This document shows positions 25,799 to 34,159 of a stretch of 64,000 nt of DNA, one piece after another. The notes beneath the pieces are model-generated. The model worked only from the letters and a program-made list of their open reading frames with translations, was not told the DNA's origin and made no database searches. The position numbers and the translations under genes were made by a program. The first letter of the stretch is position 1. The number at the start of each line of letters is the position of its first letter. Source of the stretch: Pseudomonas sp. ACM7 (lineage in GTDB: Bacteria; Pseudomonadota; Gammaproteobacteria; Pseudomonadales; Pseudomonadaceae); contig NZ_CP024866.1 in the NCBI RefSeq assembly GCF_004136015.1, positions 4,723,192 to 4,787,191 of the forward strand, read 5' to 3'.

Positions 25799-26608
25799 TC
25801 AGCCAGCCAACTTGGGTTGAGCAGCGCAACTGATCAGGCAACGGCCGAGGATGCCTTGGCCATTGATCACCGGGTCTTTGAACAGTTGGTTGGCCAGGTA
25901 GGGCTGCAGCATCAGATGCAGACTGAGGCGGCGGTCATAGGCGCGCAGGCTTTCTCCGGTCATGGAGCGCGCCCGGTCGATCGGGCTGCCATCCCACAGT
26001 GTCGACAAGGTGGTAATCGCCTTGAGCCGATTCTCTTTGCTCATGGTGCTGCTGCCCAAGAACTGGCCCCCTTCATCATTGAACAAGCCCATGCTGGGCA
26101 AGCCCTGGCACAGGCTTTTGACCAGGGCCTTAATGGTCGGCTCGGCAATGATCAATCTCGGCGGTACCGGCTCGGACAGCTCATCGCCTTCCGTATCTGC
26201 GTGTTTCTTTGAGGTTTTGGGTTTGACCGTGATGCTGCTGGCAGCGCGATAGGCTTTGAGCTTTTCCGCGTACAAGGTCCACTGCTGTCGTTCCCAGTCA
26301 CGCGCCGCCTTCAGTGCCAGCTGATCCACCGCGCTTTTGCGATCCCCCGAGGATGCCACCGTCAGTAGGTAGAGGGACAACGGATAGGTTCGGCCATCGA
26401 GTTGGACATTGGCATGACCCTGGCTCACCCGGGCCGCGCTGGCCAGCACCGATTGTGCAGCCATGGCGCAGGGCACGCCGATCACCTCGGCCAGTCGGTC
26501 GACCGCAGGGCCCAACAGTTCTCCGAGTGCTTCGACCGGGTAGGGCAGTGGCGCCTGCTGGTACTCCAGCAATGATTGTGGTGGCTCGAACGCTTCGCAC
26601 AGTTGCAT
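25799..26608 (-). pseudogene. DUF3987 (YfjI-like) protein, C-terminally truncated
   Basis: The 269 residues cover the N-terminal part of DUF3987 proteins, common in P4-like islands and thought to act in element replication. PVEALGELLGPAVDRLAEVI opens the domain, ASSGDRKSAV is the Walker A-like loop and LFNDEGGQF the Walker B-like segment. Family members run to about 450 residues or more; here the frame stops just after CLISCAAQPK, so the C-terminal part is lost. It is upstream of the DUF3987-free gap leading to the integrase. Confidence 0.65.
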
Positions 26609-27626
26609 CGCTATTCTCCTGAAATTATCGACTTCGTCCTCACTCTTCCCGCCACGGTTGTTGAGTGTTATCAGGGATCAAGGCCCCTGCGACCTGTGAG
26701 GGTTGTCCACTCACGCGGGACTGACGGCTCCTTACGACCGGGAGCTTGGGCATTTCATGATCTGGCCTCCTGAACACTTCCTAAGAAGTGGGCGGGTGGA
26801 GGCTGCACTGGCTGACGAGACCGGTGCCGCGAGATCCTGAGTCGGGTGAAGGCAGTGAGGCGATGACCGGGGCATACCTGACTGTCAGTCAGGTGCAGTC
26901 CATTCCGTGGGCTGCGGCACCATCATCGGCATCGCTGTTGCTGGTGACGTCGGTGTTTGTCACGTCGATTGTCACTAGGGGAAATGCCGCAAAGCCTTGT
27001 GCGAGTTGGGCTGCAGCAGTGGTACGAGCGCCCGTCTCTTTCGGGGAGAAAGAGACGGGCGCAGGTTGGCGCTGGGAAATGGCCAAGCGGAAAGGTTGCT
27101 GCAGGGCAGCTATGAAGGGGGATGAGCTGCCGCAGTGGGCACTCTGGTAGAAGTAGGCATCCATCACATCGCTGTGACCGTGCGAGCCGCCGAACGCTAA
27201 TCGCACTTTGGGTGAACCACCACGGTGTGGCGTAGCCTTAAAGGTTCTGGCTGCCTGGGTGCTGTCGAGGACAGCGCTTGTACGATTCTGGTGTAACGCT
27301 CGCTCTGCTCGCGGTCAACAGCATTTTGTGGGCGACTGTTGCGCCAATCGGTAGCGCTGGAAGACCTTGGAGGCCGGTGGCTTTCCATGGCCGGGTGGTC
27401 GTTCGTCGGTTTTTAATGTGAGCCCACGCGGACGGGAATGCGGAGCCTTCCCGCTCGCGTGGGCTTAGCCGAAAAGGCCCCACGAGCGAGGCTTGCAACG
27501 GCGACAGTCGCCACCTTTGTCGCCATGCTGCAGACCAGGTATTACGCGGGTTGTCGCCGGTGTCGCCGGTGTCGCCATCCTCCATTCGATAAACGAGGTG
27601 AGATGATGGCTTGAGCATCTCGCTTC
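26609..27626. other. Structured non-coding gap between integrase and DUF3987 gene
   Basis: About 1 kb without a confident gene; the AlpA-type regulator often found here is absent. Two strong stem-loops are present: GCGCCCGTCTCTTT/AAAGAGACGGGCGC (27028-27062, 14-bp perfect stem) and AGCCCACGCG/CGCGTGGGCT (27421-27465) with an inner CGGGAA/TTCCCG stem. A weak leftward frame (26889-27206) contains the first hairpin and is not accepted. Confidence 0.5.
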
Positions 27627-28871
27627 TCATTCAATAGTATTTGCTGCCGCATGCCCTGTGGCATATCGCGCCCAATCCTCCATCAGTATTCGCCGCTTTT
27701 CAAAAAGATCGCCACGTCGATAAGCCGCCTCTACCGCATTCTCTACGGCGTGCGCGAGCGCCTGCTCACAGACCTCCCGAGGATAGTGAGTAACCTCACT
27801 CGCCCAATCCCTGAAAGTCGAGCGGAATCCATGCGTCGTGAGATCGTCCCGCTTCATCCGACGCAATGCCATCAACATCGCCATATTACTCAGAGGCCGC
27901 TTTTTGCGAGCCCCCGCAAATAGGTGATTGTTTCCTTCAACGCGAGGAAGCCCTGCGAGTAAATCCAATGCCGCTTTTGATAGAGGCACCCGGTGTTCCT
28001 TCCCCGCTTTCATCCTCGGCGCAGGAATGGTCCATACCCTTGCTGCCACATCAATCTCTGCCCACGTCGATTCAAGCACCTCACTGGTTCGGCAGGCAGT
28101 CAGGATGGTAAAGCGCAATGCTTTAGAACTCAGATCATTTACTTTCTCAAGGGGCGCCATGAAGGCGGGAAGCTCTGTCCACGATATTGCTGCATGATGC
28201 TTCACCCCACGCACTTTTGCGCGAGGTGGTAGCAGTTTGTTCAGGTGTCCACGCCATCGAGCGGGGTTTTCTCCATCACGCAGCCCTCTGGCCTTTGCTG
28301 CATCGAGTACCAGTTCGATGCGGTTTCGCAAACGACTGGCGGTTTCGGGTATTACTGTCCAAATCGGCTTGAGGATTTTCAGCACATGCTCAATGCCTAC
28401 TTCCTGCGTCGGAAGATCGCCTATGGTCTTGAACGCATAAGTAGCCAGAGTGTTCTCCCACTGCTGAGCATGCTTGGCATTTTTCCAGCCTGCTCTGTGG
28501 GCAGCGATGTAGTCGAGAGCAACTTCTTTGAAAGTGATTGCTTTGGCCCTGGCTGCATCCTGAACTAAACGTTCAGCTTCTTTTTCCAGCCGTTGCCGTT
28601 CCATCTCCTCATCCCGACTGGTTAGCGGATCGACGCCTGACTTGCTCAGCTTTCTGGCTTCTGCAGCTTTCTCACGAGCTACCGCAAGGCTTACTTCGGG
28701 GTGCCTGCCCAGTCCCATGTCTCGGCTCTTGCCAGCAAGCTTGTAGCGGAAGATCCAGCTTGCGCCACCGGTACGGCCGAGTTTCAAGTAGAGGCCGTCA
28801 CCATCGTTGGTCATTCCGGGTAACCCTGATCTGACTATTTTTTCTACCGCTTTCGTCGTCAGAGATGCCAT
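27627..28871 (-). CDS. Tyrosine-type integrase (P4-like)
   Basis: A 414-residue site-specific recombinase. The N-terminal DUF4102 domain (LTTKAVEKIVRSGLPGMTND, DGLYLKLGRTGGASWIFRY) is followed by an arm/core-binding middle and the catalytic domain. Visible catalytic residues are Arg in TACRTSEVL, His-x-x-Arg in HGFRSTFRDW and Tyr in the C-terminal VEAAYRRGDLFEKRRILMEDW stretch. AGGAAGTG precedes the ATG at 28871. It reads away from attR at the right end of the element and should catalyse its insertion into tRNA-Ser. Confidence 0.92.
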   Translation of the reverse strand: MASLTTKAVEKIVRSGLPGMTNDGDGLYLKLGRTGGASWIFRYKLAGKSRDMGLGRHPEVSLAVAREKAAEARKLSKSGVDPLTSRDEEMERQRLEKEAERLVQDAARAKAITFKEVALDYIAAHRAGWKNAKHAQQWENTLATYAFKTIGDLPTQEVGIEHVLKILKPIWTVIPETASRLRNRIELVLDAAKARGLRDGENPARWRGHLNKLLPPRAKVRGVKHHAAISWTELPAFMAPLEKVNDLSSKALRFTILTACRTSEVLESTWAEIDVAARVWTIPAPRMKAGKEHRVPLSKAALDLLAGLPRVEGNNHLFAGARKKRPLSNMAMLMALRRMKRDDLTTHGFRSTFRDWASEVTHYPREVCEQALAHAVENAVEAAYRRGDLFEKRRILMEDWARYATGHAAANTIE

Positions 28872-28918
28872 CACTCACTTCCTATTTGAAAGGATGATGA
28901 CTCAATCTAAATGAATGC

Positions 28919-28948
28919 CAGCCCATACTCCAGCCCATACCTTGGACC
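28919..28948 (+). repeat. Right arm-type repeat (integrase binding, putative)
   Basis: Two GCCCATAC units spaced as in the left copy at 14252-14280, followed by TTGGAC. It lies between the integrase start and attR. Confidence 0.6.
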
Positions 28949-29071
28949 CTGGCTTTCCGTAGTCATGCTTGGACCATCAAAGAAAAAATATACTGCAACT
29001 ATATGTTTTTATGGAGTTTTTATAGAGTTAATTAAACGTCTATGTGCTTCTAGAAACACTAAAATGGCGGA

Positions 29072-29085
29072 CTCCTTCACCGCCA
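29072..29085. other. attR of the PHB-carrying element
   Basis: CTCCTTCACCGCCA, identical to the 3' end of tRNA-Ser at 14174-14187. No other tRNA part is present here, so it is a duplicated end and not a gene. Confidence 0.8.
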
Positions 29086-29098
29086 AATTCGATGTAAC

Positions 29099-29140
29099 CA
29101 AAACCCCTGATTTCGAGAGAAGTCAGGGGTTTTGTGGTTT
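29099..29140 (+). terminator. Displaced tRNA-Ser terminator
   Basis: AAAACCCCTGA pairs with TCAGGGGTTTT, followed by GTGGTTT. It sits 14 bases beyond attR, where the tRNA's own terminator would be before insertion. The region 29141-29413 holds nothing else recognised. Confidence 0.7.
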
Positions 29141-29413
29141 CTGGCGTCTGGATTTTGTGGATGGCAAGGTTATTGACCCACGCCCATCGGCGAAGACGCT
29201 TCCGAAATTCATGTAGGACGGCTGATAGGCATGTGGGAAGTAATGCTGGGAAGCCAGGTAGTTGGGTGCTTTCATAGGTTTCAGCACCTGACACGAGCCG
29301 TTTCGTGAGGGGTATTCGCTTTGCGCCTTTAGGGGGCAAAATGAATCAACGGCAAGGCACATGACGCGGCCTATTATCTGGAAGGACGAACGCACGTTAT
29401 TCAGGAATTCACC

Positions 29414-29596
29414 ATGAAACAGGCAGAACTGGAAAAGGTCCACGTGGAGATCGTCAAGCTGATGGCTGAGCAGCGCAAGCTGAACGCCGAGGCCGGAAAG
29501 ATGACCCGTGAAACTTTTTGGTATCCGGTGGCTGTAGCGACAGGGTTGATTGGCGCGGTGGCCACTGTCACAACTGTGTTGGTCAAGCTGCTTTAA
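29414..29596 (+). CDS. Small coiled-coil membrane protein, 60 aa
   Basis: The N-terminal half is a charged helix with heptad-like pattern (KQAELEKVHVEIVKLMAEQRK) and the C-terminal part one membrane span (VAVATGLIGAVATVTTVLVKLL). AGGAAT precedes the ATG. Proteins of this form are frequent orphans in Pseudomonas genomes. Function unknown. Confidence 0.65.
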   Translation: MKQAELEKVHVEIVKLMAEQRKLNAEAGKMTRETFWYPVAVATGLIGAVATVTTVLVKLL

Positions 29597-29637
29597 CCTG
29601 TTGGACTGCCCTAGGCCCCTCGAATGGAGTCGACACT

Positions 29638-30976
29638 ATGTCTCACCCTCGCGCCGCTTCCCGCCGCATAGCTATTTCCCTCTCCGCCGTGTTGATGAGT
29701 ACCGCCTCCTTATTCGCCACCGCATCTACGACTAAGACTTTCCCCGATGCCATAGCCAGCGACCCCGCAAAGCTAGGCTGGATGGTCGGCTCACCACCAC
29801 CTGCAGATCGCACCGTGCGCTTCGAAGACGGTAGCTATTTCCAGTTCCCGGCGATGCGCTGGAGTGTCTCGAACTTCCGTCAACTGATGCCTACGATCAA
29901 CGTTTCACTGGGGGCTCAGTGCGCCGGTTCCATTGGTATCTGCGCTGCGCAAAGACATTGATGCGATCAGCTTCGTCCCGCTGGGCGCGAAGGCTCCGAT
30001 GACCTGGGAGCAATCCCTCGCGGCCACCTATACCGACGGGATTGTGGTGATGCATTGCGGGAAAGTTGTCTACGAGCGTTACTTTGGCGTGCTGAAGCCT
30101 GAAGGCCAGCACGCGGCAATGTCGGTGACCAAGTCTGTGGTCGGCACATTAGGGGCGATGTTGGTGGCAGAAGGGCGAATCGATGCGAACAAGCACGTCG
30201 CCGAATACGTCCCCGAACTGGCGGCTTCGGCGTTTGGCGGCGCTACGGTGCGTCAGGTCCTCGATATGACGACCGGCCTCAAATACAGCGAGGACTACAC
30301 CGACCCGAACGCCGAGGTCTGGGCTCATGCAAAAGCTGGCAGCCCTCTGCCCAAGCCAAGGGACTACAGCGGTCCGCGAAGTTACTACGAGTTTTTGCAG
30401 ACGGTTCAACCGCAAGGCGAACACGGTAGCGCGTTCGGCTACAAGACCGTCAATACCGATGTACTGGGTTGGATCATCGCTCAAGCGACCGGTCGCAACG
30501 TCGCACAGTTGTTGTCGGAGCGGATCTGGAGCCGTTTGGGGGCTGAGCAGGACGCCTATTTCACGGTGGACTCCATTGGCACCCCGTTTGCTGGCGGCGG
30601 CTTGAACACCGGTTTGCGTGACCTGGCACGATTTGGCGAGATGTTGCGTAATGACGGTCAGTTCAACGGTCAGCAAATCGTGCCCAAAGCGGTGGTTGAC
30701 GACCTCCGTCGCGGCGGCGACAAGCAGGCATTCGCCCAGGCGGGTTACGATTTGTTGAAGGGTTGGAGCTACCGTTCAATGTGGTGGGTGACCAACAAAG
30801 AGGGCGGAGCCTTCATGGCGCGCGGGGTCCATGGGCAACGCATTTATGTCGACCCGAAAGCCGAGATGGTGATTGTTCGCTACGCCTCCCATCCGGTCGC
30901 CAGTAACTCGGCTAATGATCCGGTCACCTTGCCGGCGTTTGATGCGTTGGCTCAACATCTGTCCAGGTTGCCTTGA
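29638..30976 (+). pseudogene. Serine hydrolase (beta-lactamase class C-like), frameshifted
   Basis: Read in two frames this encodes one complete exported serine hydrolase: a signal peptide (SLSAVLMSTASLFATAST) and N-terminal region in the first frame (to about 29914), then the catalytic domain in another from about 29912. The SxxK nucleophile is SVTK and the Tyr motif YKTVN. The frames join at a five-G run (29910-29914): removing one G gives LGLSAPVPLVSALRKD. It is thus a disrupted gene or a sequencing error. It resembles 6-aminohexanoate-dimer-hydrolase-like enzymes. Confidence 0.75.
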
Positions 30977-31010
30977 GTAATTATCCCCAGGCCATGAAGA
31001 AGGAAATTTA

Positions 31011-31331
31011 ATGATCACCACCACAACCCACGCCATCGAAGGCCGACAAATCACCGCCTATCTGGACATCGTCAGTGCCGAGTCGGTGCAGGGGGTCAAC
31101 GTTATCCGCGATATGTTCGCCGGGATGCGGGATTTTTTCGGTGGGCGCTCTCAGACGTTGGAGCGGGCGTTGAAGGAAGCACGGATTCAGGCAACCGACG
31201 AGTTGAAGGAGCGGGCGCGGGCACTTCAAGCTGATGCGGTGGTGGGGCTTGATTATGAGATCAGCATGCCGGCCGGGAAGGGCGGGATGGTGGTGGTGTT
31301 TGTGACCGGGACGGCGGTCAAGTTGAGGTGA
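31011..31331 (+). CDS. YbjQ / UPF0145 family protein
   Basis: The 106-residue protein shows the heavy-metal-binding-like UPF0145 fold: VSAESVQGVNVIRDMFAGMR, then LKEARIQATDELKERARALQ and DAVVGLDYEIS. These proteins form pentamers; the function is unclear. GAAGGAAA precedes the ATG. It lies 34 bases after the serine hydrolase. Confidence 0.88.
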   Translation: MITTTTHAIEGRQITAYLDIVSAESVQGVNVIRDMFAGMRDFFGGRSQTLERALKEARIQATDELKERARALQADAVVGLDYEISMPAGKGGMVVVFVTGTAVKLR

Positions 31332-31477
31332 ATGTGTTACGAGGCCGTTCGTCGGGGACGCAATAATCTGAACTACAAGTCCGGTAATGACTGACTAGTC
31401 TCAAAAGCGTTGAAGGTCGATATTTTTCAGGCAAATAGGGCTTGCCGGTGTCGACCCTTTTTTGAGAGGGGAAAGGT

Positions 31478-31666
31478 ATGGCTGATTCGTATATCGAAGA
31501 CGACGGATCTGAGTTTTCGATCAACAATTGCGTGCAGTGTGGTCAAGCGGAGTATATGCCGGGCTTTGGTGAAAACCGGGTCCAGGTCGCCAAATTGAAA
31601 TCCAAGTTGCCCCGGACCGAAAAGGCGAATTTCTTGCCCAAGAGGATGCCGCCTTCCAGGAAGTAA
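31478..31666 (+). CDS. Small hypothetical protein, 62 aa
   Basis: GGGGAAAGGT just upstream of the ATG and a terminator after the stop support a real gene. The product has an acidic first part and a CVQCG knuckle (residues 18-22), followed by a Lys/Arg/Pro-rich tail. A single CxxC could bind metal with a partner subunit. No family recognised. Confidence 0.6.
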   Translation: MADSYIEDDGSEFSINNCVQCGQAEYMPGFGENRVQVAKLKSKLPRTEKANFLPKRMPPSRK

Positions 31667-31681
31667 CCGTCAACCGGACAG

Positions 31682-31712
31682 CCCCCGCCATTGAGCGGGG
31701 TTTTCATTTTCA
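31682..31712 (+). terminator. Terminator after the 62-aa gene
   Basis: CCCCGC (31683-31688) pairs with GCGGGG (31695-31700), followed by TTTTCATTTT. Confidence 0.8.
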
Positions 31713-31830
31713 CAAGGGCGGCTGTCGGGATTTGGACTACAGATACACAGCCCGCTGTTAGCGATTTCTTTCACAAACTTTTCACACCCACCTACGTAGG
31801 CTCAACTCATCCGTTAGAAAGCAGTACCTG

Positions 31831-31856
31831 GCCCGTTCCCCAGCGGGCTTTTTTTT
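31831..31856 (+). terminator. Terminator of an unidentified transcript
   Basis: GCCCG (31831-31835) and CGGGC (31844-31848) followed by eight T. No gene ends here; the 31713-31830 stretch could be a small RNA, or this attenuates the transcript into the glycine-zipper gene. Confidence 0.6.
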
Positions 31857-31995
31857 GCCTGTCATAAAACCTTTTCTAAAAACGCTGTCCAACCGTCGCC
31901 TATTGCGAGGTTGTACCCGTGCGTGTCTGGACTTTGTCTCCTCAAAAGCATTCAATCTCGCCCCTTTCGTTACCCCTTTTTTTGAGGTTCTTGTC

Positions 31996-32367
31996 ATGCG
32001 TTTAACACTGCCTGCTTTGGTTCTGGGGCTTTTGGTTGCTCAAGGTGCGATGGCTGCGGGTGATGGCACTGCCGCGATCGGTGGTGGTTTGGGTGGCGCG
32101 CTGGGTAATGTGGTCGGCCAGAGCATGGGCGGCAGCACCGGTGCAGCGATTGGTGCTGGTGTAGCGGGCGCGGCCGGCAGTGCTGTTGCCGCACGCAAAG
32201 GCAGCCGCACTAAAGCAGCCATTGGTGGTGGTGTCGGCGCGGCCGGCGGTTCGATCATCGGCAACAGCTTGGGCGGCAGGACCGGTTCCACCATCGGCGC
32301 AGGCTTGGGCGGCGCATTGGGCGGCGGCGTGGGCAGCAACCTGGCCAAAGGTCACAAGCGTCACTGA
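31996..32367 (+). CDS. Secreted glycine-zipper protein, copy 1
   Basis: A 123-residue protein with a signal peptide (LTLPALVLGLLVAQGAMAAG) followed by GxxxG repeats throughout (GGGLGGALGNVVGQSMGG, GGRTGSTIGAGLGGALGGG). Glycine zippers form tightly packed helices in membranes or amyloid-like assemblies. The ATG at 31996 follows TGAGGTTC; earlier in-frame codons would hide the signal peptide. It has a close paralogue 184 bases downstream, with about the same repeat order, so the pair arose by tandem duplication. Confidence 0.8.
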   Translation: MRLTLPALVLGLLVAQGAMAAGDGTAAIGGGLGGALGNVVGQSMGGSTGAAIGAGVAGAAGSAVAARKGSRTKAAIGGGVGAAGGSIIGNSLGGRTGSTIGAGLGGALGGGVGSNLAKGHKRH

Positions 32368-32385
32368 TCCTGATCGATCAGCTCA

Positions 32386-32414
32386 AAAAGCCCGGCTTGA
32401 TGCCGGGCTTTTTG
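32386..32414 (+). terminator. Terminator after glycine-zipper copy 1
   Basis: AAGCCCGGC (32388-32396) pairs with GCCGGGCTT (32402-32410) followed by TTTG. Confidence 0.88.
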
Positions 32415-32550
32415 TATCTGGAAATTTCTTCTTCACGCTCTTCGAATTTACAGCTGTCCAACGATCAGCGCTGGCGTGATGAAAAAGCTAGACTCACGCC
32501 ATCCGTAACGCGTTCTCTTACCCCCGATACGGAATTTAGAGGTTCATATC

Positions 32551-32979
32551 ATGCGTTTGACATTGTCCACGTTGGTTCTGGGACTTTTGGTCGCTCAAGG
32601 TGCAATGGCAGCCGGTGACGGCACCGCTGCAGTTGGCGGTGGTATTGGCGGTGCGCTAGGTAACGTGGTCGGCCAGCAAATGGGCGGCAGCACGGGAGCC
32701 GCGATTGGCGCCGGTGTAGGCGGCGCGGCAGGTAGCGCGGTCGGCGCGAAGAAAGGCAGTCGCACAGAAGCGGCGATTGGTGGTGGTTTGGGGTCGGCTG
32801 GTGGCTCGGTGATCGGCAATAGCCTCGGCGGTTCTACCGGTTCGACCATTGGCGCAGGCCTGGGCGGCGCGGCGGGTGGGGCGGTAGGCAACAACCTGGG
32901 CAGCGACAGCGGCAGTTCGCACTCCGGTAGCGGCCACAATCATAAGCATAAAAACAAGCACAGGAACAAACATCACTGA
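32551..32979 (+). CDS. Secreted glycine-zipper protein, copy 2
   Basis: The 142-residue paralogue of the gene at 31996 has the same signal peptide type (LSTLVLGLLVAQGAMAAG) and the same GxxxG series. It differs in a longer C-terminal tail rich in Ser, His and Lys (SHSGSGHNHKHKNKHRNKHH), which could bind metal or anionic surfaces. AGAGGTTC precedes the ATG. It has its own terminator, so the two copies are separately regulated. Confidence 0.82.
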   Translation: MRLTLSTLVLGLLVAQGAMAAGDGTAAVGGGIGGALGNVVGQQMGGSTGAAIGAGVGGAAGSAVGAKKGSRTEAAIGGGLGSAGGSVIGNSLGGSTGSTIGAGLGGAAGGAVGNNLGSDSGSSHSGSGHNHKHKNKHRNKHH

Positions 32980-33000
32980 TTCGTCATTGAGTCACAGCAG

Positions 33001-33028
33001 AAACCCGGCCCAGCGCCGGGTTTTTTCG
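33001..33028 (+). terminator. Terminator after glycine-zipper copy 2
   Basis: AACCCGGC pairs with GCCGGGTT followed by TTTTCG. Confidence 0.85.
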
Positions 33029-33107
33029 TTTCTGGAGTAGGACTCTGGAACGTTTGGTCGTGGGCCGCCTCGAACTTCATACACCCCAGAATGTTGTGAG
33101 GCATGCC

Positions 33108-33296
33108 ATGACTCCTGAAACCGAAGGCAAGGAAGAAAAAGGCCCGAGCGGGCTTCCGTTCATTAACGATCCAGGAAACGAAGACCCAGGCTCGTTGATG
33201 GATGACGCAACGGTGCCGCTCAATGATTCTGATGATGCGGGCGATGTCGGAAATATTGAGTTCGAAGACGAGGAGGAAGAGGACGAAGAAGATTGA
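33108..33296 (+). CDS. Very acidic small protein, 62 aa
   Basis: The product starts MTPETEGKEEKGPSG and ends in a run of Glu/Asp (FEDEEEEDEED). There is no hydrophobic segment, so it should be soluble and disordered. TGAGGC precedes the ATG. A second acidic gene follows 108 bases later. Function unknown. Confidence 0.6.
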   Translation: MTPETEGKEEKGPSGLPFINDPGNEDPGSLMDDATVPLNDSDDAGDVGNIEFEDEEEEDEED

Positions 33297-33404
33297 CCCT
33301 GCTGTGCGACGGACTCGACCGATCGTCTCTCTGATCGAACGCAATGCAGGGCGCAATCCTCGAAATTTCAGGGCCTGCTTTTCAGGCCTCTCGAGAGGTG
33401 CTTT

Positions 33405-33614
33405 ATGAACGCTGATCCGAAAGACGCCGACATCGACGATACCCCTGAATATCCATTGCCTTCACCGACCGATTCCCTGAGTCGTGATGAACGTCCGCCT
33501 GATGATGCTGGTGTGGAGCAAGTGCCGAGCGACGATGTGAAGCGCTCTGATGTGGAAGCAGACCTGGAAGATCCAGACAATGCCGGGGATGGTCGTTCGG
33601 GGGGGCGAGTTTAG
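33405..33614 (+). CDS. Acidic small protein, 69 aa
   Basis: Asp/Pro-rich disordered product (MNADPKDADIDDTPEYP, later SDVEADLEDPDNAGDG). GAGAGGTG precedes the ATG. It resembles its acidic upstream neighbour in composition but not clearly in sequence. A terminator follows at 33660. Confidence 0.6.
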   Translation: MNADPKDADIDDTPEYPLPSPTDSLSRDERPPDDAGVEQVPSDDVKRSDVEADLEDPDNAGDGRSGGRV

Positions 33615-33659
33615 GTGGATGTATATGAGTCGATGCGTAGTCGTTAATGCTATACCCAT

Positions 33660-33682
33660 GCCCAGCTAATTGCTGGGCTTTT
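33660..33682 (+). terminator. Terminator after the acidic genes
   Basis: GCCCAGC pairs with GCTGGGC followed by TTTTG. Confidence 0.75.
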
Positions 33683-33764
33683 GGAGAGCGTTAATTTTTA
33701 CGTGCCTGGCACCCCATGCTAGTGCGCTAGCCGACCAAGTTAAGGGGGCGGGGAATAAACCAAT

Positions 33765-34157
33765 TTATTCTGCCAACGAGGTGATCCAGTGATTGTAAAA
33801 ATCCCTTTGTTGTTGAATATCATGTGTGATGTCGTTTTCTTCGAAGTCAAAAATGTTGACCACATCTTCATTTTCAGCCGGTTTCCCCATCTGAAGTTCA
33901 TACGCCACTACGCCGCCAGACATTTGGGATGACATACGTGAAGGATAAACATTGAGTTTGGCGCCTTTGCATAGAAACTTTACTTCTGGAAAATCTGCTC
34001 GCAACAGTCCAAGACATGCGTAAAGATCATGGCCTGTGTATGTTCTTCTTAAGCCGTTTTCCATTATGAAAGTTAAGGCTCGCTTTTGCCGGTCGCATTC
34101 GATAGTGGCTTTTTTAGTGACTCCGTGGGTGTGGATAGATATTTCTATTATTTTCAT
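33765..34157 (-). CDS. Putative immunity protein next to ADP-ribosyltransferase toxin tail
   Basis: A 130-residue soluble, acidic protein directly downstream of the toxin tail, three bases between stop and ATG, with AGGAAG inside the toxin's last codons. It opens MKIIEISIHTHGVTKKATIE and ends NHWITSLAE. Size, acidity and position are typical of immunity proteins of polymorphic toxins; no family is recognised, so the role is inferred from context. Confidence 0.6.
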   Translation of the reverse strand: MKIIEISIHTHGVTKKATIECDRQKRALTFIMENGLRRTYTGHDLYACLGLLRADFPEVKFLCKGAKLNVYPSRMSSQMSGGVVAYELQMGKPAENEDVVNIFDFEENDITHDIQQQRDFYNHWITSLAE

Positions 34158-34159
34158 GA

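Larger units (their letters stand above)
14174..29085. mobile_element. Integrative element in tRNA-Ser carrying PHB synthesis genes
   Basis: Bounded by the 14-bp tRNA-derived repeats at 14174-14187 and 29072-29085. A tyrosine integrase lies at the right end, and GCCCATAC-containing arm-type repeats lie inside each end (14252-14280, 28919-28948). Beyond the right repeat is a terminator hairpin that would have followed the tRNA before insertion. Cargo: PHB genes, phasin, TOTE primase-helicase, a truncated DUF3987 gene. PHB genes on a genomic island are known from P. extremaustralis. Confidence 0.8.

Noticed and set aside
26889..27206. Leftward 105-codon frame between DUF3987 gene and integrase
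   Set aside because: It is built around a perfect hairpin, lacks a ribosome binding site and shows no domain; treated as non-coding.
29060..29090. Right att repeat considered as a second tRNA
   Set aside because: Only the last 14 bases of tRNA-Ser are present; there are no D, anticodon or T arms.
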